NCBI GenBank assembly: GCA_005878685.1
Contig: VBLN01000044.1
Location: 1-10,616 of the forward strand
Reading direction: 5' to 3'
Source of the DNA: Deltaproteobacteria bacterium
GTDB taxonomy: Bacteria; Desulfobacterota; Binatia; UBA9968
DNA: 10,616 bases
The translations under genes were made by a program, and so were the position numbers. This document shows, in pieces, positions 5,544 through 10,616 of the stretch. Below the pieces are notes generated by a model, which saw only the letters and a list, made by a program, of their open reading frames with translations, made no database searches and was not told the DNA's origin. Within the stretch, counting starts at the first letter, position 1, and each line of letters begins with the position of its first letter.

Positions 5544-7190
5544 ATGAGAGTCGTCGACGCTATCGCAGAGATTCTCAAGCGCGAAGGAGTGGAATTCTTG
5601 AGCTGCTTTCCCACGGCACCCATGATCGAGGCCGCGGCCTCGGCCGGAATAAGGCCGATCATCTGCCGGCAGGAGCGGGTCGGAGTCGGCATCGCCGACG
5701 GCTTCTCGCGCGTCTCCGACGGGAGGCGCATAGGAGTCTTCGCCATGCAGGCCGGTCCCGGAGCGGAGAACGCCTTTGCCGGAGTAGCAACGGCCTTTTC
5801 GGACTCCGTCCCCATCCTCGTGCTCCCTGGGGGACACGCGCGCAACACGGAGCAGACCTTTCCCTTCTTCAGGTCGGTGCGCGCCTATGCCGCGATCGCC
5901 AAATGGGTCGAGGAGATCACCCTGCCGGAACACGTGGGCGACGTAATGCGCCGCGCCTTCAGCCTGTTAAAGATGGGAAGGCTCGCTCCGGTGCTGATCG
6001 AGATACCCGCCGACGTAGCGACGGCGGAGATAGCTGAGAGCAACCTCGACTACCGGCCGGTCAAATCCACCCGCTCTGCTCCCAATCCGCGCGACGTCGC
6101 GGAAGCCATCAAGGTGCTCAGCCAAGCCAACCATCCAGTGATTTGCGCAGGCCAGGGAGTTCTGTACGCCGAGGCTTCGGACGATCTGATCGAATTGGCG
6201 GAGTTGCTCGATGCCCCGGTGACAACGAGCTTGGAAGGAAAAAGCGCCTTTCCGGAAAACCACCCCCTCTCCCTTGGCACAGCTTCCGGCGTCGGGCCGA
6301 TGCCGGCTTATCAATTTCTGCGGCAAGCGGACGTAGTCTTCGCCATCGGCTGCAGTCTCACGCGGCACAACATCACCTTCGCGGGAATACCGCCGGGGAA
6401 AACAATCATCCACGCAACCAACGACGAGAGAGACATCAACAAGCATTACAGCGCGGACTACCCCATCCTGGGAGACGCGAAGCTGGTGTTGCACCAGTGC
6501 ATCGAGGCCGTGAAAGAGCTTCGCAAGGGAAAAGGGCCGCAGGGAAGCGGAGCGGTGGCCGCGCAGATCAAAGAGGCGAGAGAGGAATGGCTCAAAGAAT
6601 GGATGCCGAAGCTCGCTTCCAAGGAAATCCCCATCAACCCCTACCGGGTGATGTGGGAGTTTATGAGCATCACCGACCCCAAAGAGACGATCGTGACTCA
6701 CGACTCCGGCAGCCCGCGTAACCAGCTCGTGCCTTTTTATCGGGCGACCACCCCGCGCGGCTATTTGGGGTGGGGAAAGTCTCATTCGCTCGGGACTGGA
6801 TTGGGGCTCACCATTGGAGCCAAGCTGGCCGCGCCGAACAAATTCTGCGTGAACTTCATGGGCGACGCCGCCTTTGGCATGACCGGTCTGGACTTTGAAA
6901 CCGCAGTTCGCTGCGGAATTCCCATTCTGACGATCGTCCTCAACAACTCATCAATGGCGGCTGAGACCCACCCTATGGCCGCTTCGCATGAACGCTTCCG
7001 CACCCGAGACCTTGGCGGCAACTACGCGGAGATGGGCAAGGCTCTCGGCGGATTCGCCGAAAGGATCGAGCGGCCGGAAGAGATCGCAGCCGCGATCCAG
7101 CGCGCCAAGCGCGCCACGGAGGAGGGGCACGCCGCGCTACTGGAGTTCATCACCAGCGAGAAGACCGCCTATTCCCGCAATCGCGAGTGA
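5544..7190 (+). CDS. Thiamine-diphosphate enzyme, acetolactate synthase/decarboxylase superfamily
   Basis: 548 aa, the full length for this superfamily, which splits or joins bonds next to a 2-oxo group (acetolactate synthase, benzoylformate decarboxylase, oxalyl-CoA decarboxylase and others). The Pyr domain covers about 1-165 and holds RQERVGVGIADGFSR with Glu44, the residue expected to activate the cofactor. The middle domain is about 190-320. The PP domain, about 375-535, has the cofactor motif GDAAF (440-444) ending at NN (467-468), with Asp441 and Asn468 as expected Mg2+ ligands; the third position is Ala instead of the common Gly. There is no signal peptide, so it is cytoplasmic. The start is firm: GAGGAGG (5531-5537) and six A's precede the ATG. 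It stands alone, and its stop is 30 nt from the end of the convergent ABC operon. Nothing seen singles out acetolactate synthase, so the substrate is left open. Confidence 0.9.
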   Translation: MRVVDAIAEILKREGVEFLSCFPTAPMIEAAASAGIRPIICRQERVGVGIADGFSRVSDGRRIGVFAMQAGPGAENAFAGVATAFSDSVPILVLPGGHARNTEQTFPFFRSVRAYAAIAKWVEEITLPEHVGDVMRRAFSLLKMGRLAPVLIEIPADVATAEIAESNLDYRPVKSTRSAPNPRDVAEAIKVLSQANHPVICAGQGVLYAEASDDLIELAELLDAPVTTSLEGKSAFPENHPLSLGTASGVGPMPAYQFLRQADVVFAIGCSLTRHNITFAGIPPGKTIIHATNDERDINKHYSADYPILGDAKLVLHQCIEAVKELRKGKGPQGSGAVAAQIKEAREEWLKEWMPKLASKEIPINPYRVMWEFMSITDPKETIVTHDSGSPRNQLVPFYRATTPRGYLGWGKSHSLGTGLGLTIGAKLAAPNKFCVNFMGDAAFGMTGLDFETAVRCGIPILTIVLNNSSMAAETHPMAASHERFRTRDLGGNYAEMGKALGGFAERIERPEEIAAAIQRAKRATEEGHAALLEFITSEKTAYSRNRE

Positions 7191-7220
7191 CCCGTTTCCT
7201 TCCGCCAGGCAACAGCCCAG

Positions 7221-8036
7221 CTAAAAGAACACTCCGGCATCCTGAGTGCCGCGCGGGAGCGGCAAGAGACGAGAGAAGAGCGCTTTCATCGCCCAGTTCG
7301 CCAGCGCCGCGAGGATGAAGATCAAGAGGAGCAGCGAGTACATATCGGCCATCCGGAACTGGCTGTAATATTCCACGATCATGAAGCCGAGGCCTGCCTT
7401 GGCGATCTTCGTCTCCGCCAGCAGCGCTCCGGTGACCGACGCCCCCAGACCGATTCTCACCCCGGTAAAGACATATCCGGCAATCGCCGGCAGATATACT
7501 TGGGCGGCAACTTGGAACTTGCTTGCGCCCAGCGTGCGCGCCACATCGAGATAGACGGGGCGGACTTCGCGCATGCCCGCGATCGTCAGCAGGACAATCG
7601 GAAAAAATGAGGCGATCGCCGCTACCGCCAGCTTCGAGCCGGTGCCGATGCCTAAGAACAAAATGAAAATGGGGAAGACGATGATCTTCGGCACCACCGC
7701 TAGATAAAGGATGAGCGGCTCCATGACCTGAATGAAACTTCGCCGGCTGCCGAAGATGACGCCAAGCGGAATCCCGGAGAGGGTCCCAAGGAGCAGCCCG
7801 CCGCCTACTTCGTAAAGGCTGGCGTTGAGATGCGGCAGCAGCAGCGGCGTGGTTACGTAAACCCAAAGGGATTGAAAAATCTCCGTGACCGAGGGAAAGA
7901 GTTCCGGAAAAAGGAGGCCGGTTCTGCCGATCATCTCCCACGCGATCAGCAGCGCGATTACCGTGAGCGTCTGCACTCCCGTCGGCGTCTGCACGCCTGC
8001 GGCAACGGAAGCGGCCGATCGATGAAGTCCAGTCAT
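7221..8036 (-). CDS. NitT/TauT-type ABC transporter permease 2
   Basis: Inner-membrane permease, 271 aa, of the binding-protein-dependent (SsuC/TauC-like) group. About six hydrophobic segments are visible between residues 22 and 258, including LLLGTLSGIPLGVIFG near 81-96. The cytoplasmic EAA loop that docks the ATPase is standard: DVARTLGAS at 164-172, then V-x-L-P at 180-183, with the conserved Gly170 present. The open frame runs back to 8165, but the extra 43 residues are arginine/glycine-rich, overlap the previous permease gene, and lack a ribosome binding site. The ATG at 8036 is preceded by AGGAGA at 6-nt spacing and follows the upstream stop by 2 nt, so that start is chosen. It is last in the operon. 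No terminator was found in the 30 bases before the convergent neighbour. Confidence 0.9.
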   Translation of the reverse strand: MTGLHRSAASVAAGVQTPTGVQTLTVIALLIAWEMIGRTGLLFPELFPSVTEIFQSLWVYVTTPLLLPHLNASLYEVGGGLLLGTLSGIPLGVIFGSRRSFIQVMEPLILYLAVVPKIIVFPIFILFLGIGTGSKLAVAAIASFFPIVLLTIAGMREVRPVYLDVARTLGASKFQVAAQVYLPAIAGYVFTGVRIGLGASVTGALLAETKIAKAGLGFMIVEYYSQFRMADMYSLLLLIFILAALANWAMKALFSRLLPLPRGTQDAGVFF

Positions 8037-8038
8037 CG

Positions 8039-8788
8039 TTATCTCCTGACCAAGAGCTCGGCCCGATTGATCATATATAGGAACAGAACCGAAAGCAGGA
8101 CGGTCCCGACCAATCCCGCATAGACCTCCCCCACCTCGAAGCGGAACGCGGCATCCGAAAGCCACATGCCCACTCCGCCGACCTGAACGACGTACTCGAG
8201 TCCGAGCACTGACTTTAGAATATAAGTGAGGCCGAGCCGAAAACCGCTAAAGATCGTCGGCGCGACCGCGGGCAGCAGAATATGGCGGAACATCTGGCGG
8301 CGAGTCAGGCTCATACTCGCGCCCATCTGCAGGAGTATGGGGTTGACTTGCTGGAACGCGCTCTTGGTGTTCATGATGATCGGGATCAAGCCGAAGATGG
8401 ACGAGAGCGCGATCACCGCGGCGCTGCTGCGGCCGAAGCTCACGAGAAAGATTGGGTAAGCGAGGATAATCGGCGAGGAGAAAAGCGCGGCAAGGAGCAT
8501 CTCATAGCTCGCGCCGATCAGACGGTAGCGCCATAGGATGAAGCCGACCAAAAGCCCGACCACGGTCGAGATGAAGAGCGCGCAGCCGATCTCATAGAGC
8601 GTCACAAGAGTCAAGAAGAGCGCGTTGCCCCCGACGACTTGCGACCACAGCACGGCAACCGCCTGCAGCGGCGAGGCAAGAAAGAATGGATTGATCCAAC
8701 CTACTCTGACCGCCGCTTCGACTAACGAAAGGCCTCCGACGATCAGGAGAATCCGCCACAGCCCCAATCGCGTCTCTTCTTTTAGCAC
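8039..8788 (-). CDS. NitT/TauT-type ABC transporter permease 1 with unusual EAA loop
   Basis: Inner-membrane permease, 249 aa, with about six hydrophobic segments (near 12-28, 56-72, 73-86, 95-118, 122-140 and 218-240). The ATPase-docking loop lies at about 154-173 and keeps the I-x-L-P end (Ile170, Leu172, Pro173), but the EAA triplet reads QMG (154-156) and the conserved glycine ten residues before Ile170 is Ser160. The partner permease has the standard form, so the two probably form an asymmetric heterodimer. The start is GTG at 8788; GGGAG lies 7 nt upstream and no better start was seen. The gene begins 21 nt after the binding-protein stop and ends 2 nt before the next permease, so all are co-transcribed and probably translationally coupled. 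Confidence 0.88.
   Translation of the reverse strand: MLKEETRLGLWRILLIVGGLSLVEAAVRVGWINPFFLASPLQAVAVLWSQVVGGNALFLTLVTLYEIGCALFISTVVGLLVGFILWRYRLIGASYEMLLAALFSSPIILAYPIFLVSFGRSSAAVIALSSIFGLIPIIMNTKSAFQQVNPILLQMGASMSLTRRQMFRHILLPAVAPTIFSGFRLGLTYILKSVLGLEYVVQVGGVGMWLSDAAFRFEVGEVYAGLVGTVLLSVLFLYMINRAELLVRR
8042..8047 (-). promoter_or_regulatory. Ribosome binding site fixing the permease 2 start
   Basis: On the minus strand AGGAGA (8047-8042) lies 6 nt before the ATG at 8036, inside the last codons of the upstream permease gene. It supports the 271-residue form over the longer open frame starting at 8165. Confidence 0.75.
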
Positions 8789-8795
8789 GGGTCCG

Positions 8796-8800
8796 CTCCC
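8796..8800 (-). promoter_or_regulatory. Ribosome binding site supporting the GTG start of permease 1
   Basis: GGGAG (8800-8796, minus strand) lies 7 nt upstream of the GTG at 8788. It is a modest Shine-Dalgarno match in the 21-nt gap after the binding-protein stop, and translation may also depend on coupling to that gene. Confidence 0.55.
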
Positions 8801-8809
8801 GAGCGTCGG

Positions 8810-9802
8810 CTACGGGAGAAAGCTCAAGTCGATCAAGCGGTCGATTTGCGCCTTGCCCAAAGGTTCTTTCAAAAACTTGAATTTGACCGCCTCGTCGATG
8901 TTGGTTTGGATGCCGCGAATGGGCTTCAACGCCAGCTGCGGCTTGCGATAAAACTCCCAGGTCTTCAGCACCGCCGACTCGGGGAACTTAAGCTCCGCCT
9001 TGCGAATCCAGATTTTGGCGCTCTCCTGGGGGCGGTCCATCATGAACTCCACGGCCTTCTGATGGGCGCGGAAGAAAGCCCTCACCGCTTCGGGCTGCTT
9101 CGCGGCGAAATCCGCGTTGACAAAGTGGACGCGCATCGTGATCGCATTCAGCGCCTCGATTTCGGGGCCGCGCACCAAGACGCGGAGCTCGCCCTTCTCC
9201 ACCCGGTCGAGCATGAAAGGCGGCACGGACCATCCGACATCGGCCTGGCCGGTTCTGACGCCGGTAAAAGTATCGGGCAAGCCGCCTAAAGAGACGGGCT
9301 CGGGCGGCTGCAGTCCCTTGGCCTTCACCTGATCCACGATGGCGAGCACGGCCATATGCGACGAAGAGCCGGCTCGACTGAAAGCGATCTTTTTCCCCGC
9401 CAGGTCTTCCAGCCTTCGAATCGACGAGTTTCCGAGCACGTACCAGAATGCATCCATCCCGGTAATTTCACCGGCTGCGATTTTGACCGGCGCGCCCTTT
9501 TCGAACGCGCTCAGCACCGCGAAGAAGCCGGTGCCCAGCCCGATCTGTGCGTCGCCAGAGACGACCGCCTGCACGTTCTCGCCGCCGCCTTTGGTGAACA
9601 CGGCGTCGACCTCGAGGCCACCCTCTTTATAGAAGCCCTTCTCTTGCGCGACGTAGACCGGAAGCGCGACGGTAAAAAATACCCGGTGCGGCACGACGAG
9701 GACAATTTTCCTCGGCGCGGCGGCAGCCCACGAAGACGAAACAACTAATAGGGACGCGGCCAGCGCGAGCAAAGCCCAAATTCCGAGCCGATGAATTTTC
9801 AT
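8810..9802 (-). CDS. NitT/TauT (THI5-like) ABC substrate-binding protein
   Basis: Periplasmic binding protein of the uptake operon, 330 aa. Residues 1-28 form a clear Sec signal peptide: Lys2 and Arg5, a hydrophobic core at 7-21, then SSSWAAA with cleavage likely near Ala28; there is no lipobox cysteine. The mature part has the NMT1/THI5-like pattern: LPVYVAQEKGFYKEGGLEV near 48-66, GDAQIGLGTGFF near 82-93, DLAGKKIAFSRAGSSSH near 129-145, and the second-lobe segment GQADVGWSVPPF. It differs clearly from the orphan binding protein at 3059, so the two may bind different ligands. AGGAGG lies 6 nt before the ATG and overlaps the stop codon of the ATPase gene (TAGGAGG), which indicates coupled translation. 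The ligand is not deducible. Confidence 0.93.
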   Translation of the reverse strand: MKIHRLGIWALLALAASLLVVSSSWAAAAPRKIVLVVPHRVFFTVALPVYVAQEKGFYKEGGLEVDAVFTKGGGENVQAVVSGDAQIGLGTGFFAVLSAFEKGAPVKIAAGEITGMDAFWYVLGNSSIRRLEDLAGKKIAFSRAGSSSHMAVLAIVDQVKAKGLQPPEPVSLGGLPDTFTGVRTGQADVGWSVPPFMLDRVEKGELRVLVRGPEIEALNAITMRVHFVNADFAAKQPEAVRAFFRAHQKAVEFMMDRPQESAKIWIRKAELKFPESAVLKTWEFYRKPQLALKPIRGIQTNIDEAVKFKFLKEPLGKAQIDRLIDLSFLP

Positions 9803-9812
9803 GGGTAACCTC

Positions 9813-10607
9813 CTAAGCCCGCTTTTCCATCTGCTTGAAGCCTTTTAAAGACTCCTCCCGGAGCGTGCCCCAAACTTGCCCGACCAGCCGGCCGAACTTG
9901 TCGGATGCGATGATCGTGGAGTCGCGCGGATGCGGCAAGTCGATTTTAAATGCGGCTTTGACGCGGCCTGGCCGGGCGGTCATGACCATCACGCGATCCG
10001 ACAGCTGCACCGACTCGTTGATGTTGTGGGTGACGAAGACGATCGTTTGCCCCAGCTTGTCCCGGATCTTGAGCAGCTCTTCGCCGAGGATGATCCGCGT
10101 CTGCTCGTCGAGCGCGCCGAACGGCTCATCCATCAAGAGAATCCTGGGCTCCATGACGAGCGCCCGGGCGATCGCCACCCTCTGCCGCATCCCTCCGGAA
10201 AGCTCGGAGGGATATCGACTCTCGAAGCCGTCCAGGCCGACGAGCCGAATCATCTCGAGCGCTTTTTTCCGCCGCTCTGCCGGCGCCACGCCGCGCATCT
10301 CGAGGCCGAATTCCACATTGCCGACCGTCGTCCGCCAGGGAAACGTGGACTCTTCCTGAAACACCACGGCGATCCACGGGTGGGGCCCCTCGACCCGCTC
10401 GCTCCCGACCCTGACCTCGCCCTCGAAATCCGGGATCAAGCCTCCGATAATCCGCACGAGCGTGGACTTACCGCAGCCCGACGGCCCGATAATGGAAAAA
10501 AACTCTCCCGCTCCAACTTCAAGCGAGACATCTTCAAGGGCCTTGACCTGTTGCGCGCCGTTGTCGGGGGAGCCGAAAATTTTGCTGACGCCCTTGAGCA
10601 TCAACAT
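9813..10607 (-). CDS. NitT/TauT-type ABC transporter ATPase (possibly partial at the right edge)
   Basis: Cytoplasmic ATPase that drives the importer, at least 264 aa, the usual length for SsuB/TauB/NrtD relatives. All nucleotide-binding elements are intact: Walker A GPSGCGKST (41-49), Q-loop Gln84, signature LSGGM (136-140), Walker B LLMDEP (157-162), D-loop GALD (164-167) and switch His194 in VTH. Two in-frame ATGs lie close together (10607 and 10601). The nine bases left before the window edge contain no ribosome binding site, and the frame stays open to the edge, so the true start could be upstream outside the window. It is the first of four operon genes seen here; more could precede it. 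The family is certain, the substrate is not. Confidence 0.94.
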   Translation of the reverse strand: MLMLKGVSKIFGSPDNGAQQVKALEDVSLEVGAGEFFSIIGPSGCGKSTLVRIIGGLIPDFEGEVRVGSERVEGPHPWIAVVFQEESTFPWRTTVGNVEFGLEMRGVAPAERRKKALEMIRLVGLDGFESRYPSELSGGMRQRVAIARALVMEPRILLMDEPFGALDEQTRIILGEELLKIRDKLGQTIVFVTHNINESVQLSDRVMVMTARPGRVKAAFKIDLPHPRDSTIIASDKFGRLVGQVWGTLREESLKGFKQMEKRA

Positions 10608-10616
10608 GGCGAGTGG

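Noticed and set aside
5967..6785. Long minus-strand open frame (272 codons) opposite the ThDP enzyme
   Set aside because: It lies wholly within a full-length conserved enzyme gene, lacks domain features, and is expected from high-GC codon bias.
7191..7220. Intrinsic terminator between the convergent ThDP and permease genes
   Set aside because: The 30 bases hold no inverted repeat of useful length and no T-run on either strand.
7150..7941. 263-codon minus-strand frame overlapping permease 2 in another frame
   Set aside because: Permease 2 has the membrane segments and EAA loop; this frame reads as Arg/Ser/His-rich sequence without hydrophobic segments and runs into the convergent gene.
7930..8010. 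Short repeated GTCTGCAC/GTCGGCGTCTGC words
   Set aside because: They encode a VQTPTGVQT-type repeat at the variable N-terminus of permease 2 and look like local slippage within coding sequence.
8037..8165. 43-residue N-terminal extension of permease 2
   Set aside because: It overlaps the upstream permease gene, has arginine/glycine-rich composition, and the internal ATG has its own well-spaced ribosome binding site.
5544..10607. Taurine/sulfonate pathway (sulfoacetaldehyde acetyltransferase plus TauABC)
   Set aside because: Only superfamily-level similarity supports it; the transporter family is broad and no phosphotransacetylase, taurine dehydrogenase or other sulfonate gene is present.

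Overview
The window looks like chromosomal DNA from an uncultivated, moderately GC-rich (roughly 58-60% by eye), Gram-negative-type bacterium. Pointers are a Tat-exported molybdenum hydroxylase, Sec signal peptides on periplasmic binding proteins, good AGGAGG ribosome binding sites and sigma70-like promoters. The mix of NitT/TauT/THI5-like binding proteins, IorAB/NicAB-type hydroxylases, stand-alone MetE-like proteins and acetolactate-synthase-like enzymes resembles environmental genomes of the Binatia/Deltaproteobacteria-Tectomicrobia-Rokubacteria kind. That placement is an impression, not a measurement. I see no RNA gene, CRISPR array, insertion sequence, integrase or phage gene. Coding density is high; no gap between genes reaches 300 bases (the longest are 4049-4266 and 2844-3058).

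Layout. (1) 72-2843, minus strand: a two-gene operon for a two-subunit molybdenum hydroxylase, with the small [2Fe-2S] subunit (2376-2843) first and the large Tat-exported molybdopterin subunit (72-2360) second. (2) 2844-3058: a divergent control region with a strong minus-strand promoter, an A7/T7 tract where its UP element would lie, a hairpin in the leader, and a plus-strand promoter. (3) 3059-4048, plus: an exported substrate-binding protein with no transporter partners beside it. (4) 4049-4266: non-coding, with a perfect 13-bp tandem repeat and an imperfect hairpin. (5) 4267-5421, minus: a MetE-like zinc methyltransferase-family protein. (6) 5422-5543: a divergent spacer with a candidate promoter and a small palindrome. 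(7) 5544-7190, plus: a thiamine-diphosphate enzyme of the acetolactate synthase/decarboxylase superfamily. (8) 7221 to the right edge, minus: a complete NitT/TauT-type ABC uptake operon in the order ATPase, binding protein, permease 1, permease 2.

Working together (inference). The right-hand operon should import a small organic or anionic solute, and the orphan binding protein at 3059 may bind a related ligand. The molybdenum hydroxylase would oxidise an aromatic, N-heterocyclic or aldehyde-type substrate in the periplasm. The thiamine-diphosphate enzyme could cleave or decarboxylate a 2-oxo acid, and the MetE-like protein could move a methyl or other alkyl group onto a thiol. No substrate can be named from sequence alone. 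The points most worth following are the asymmetric permease pair, the MetE-like protein that keeps its zinc ligands but has lost an acidic active-site residue, the hydroxylase with no visible electron acceptor, and the well-structured divergent promoter region.
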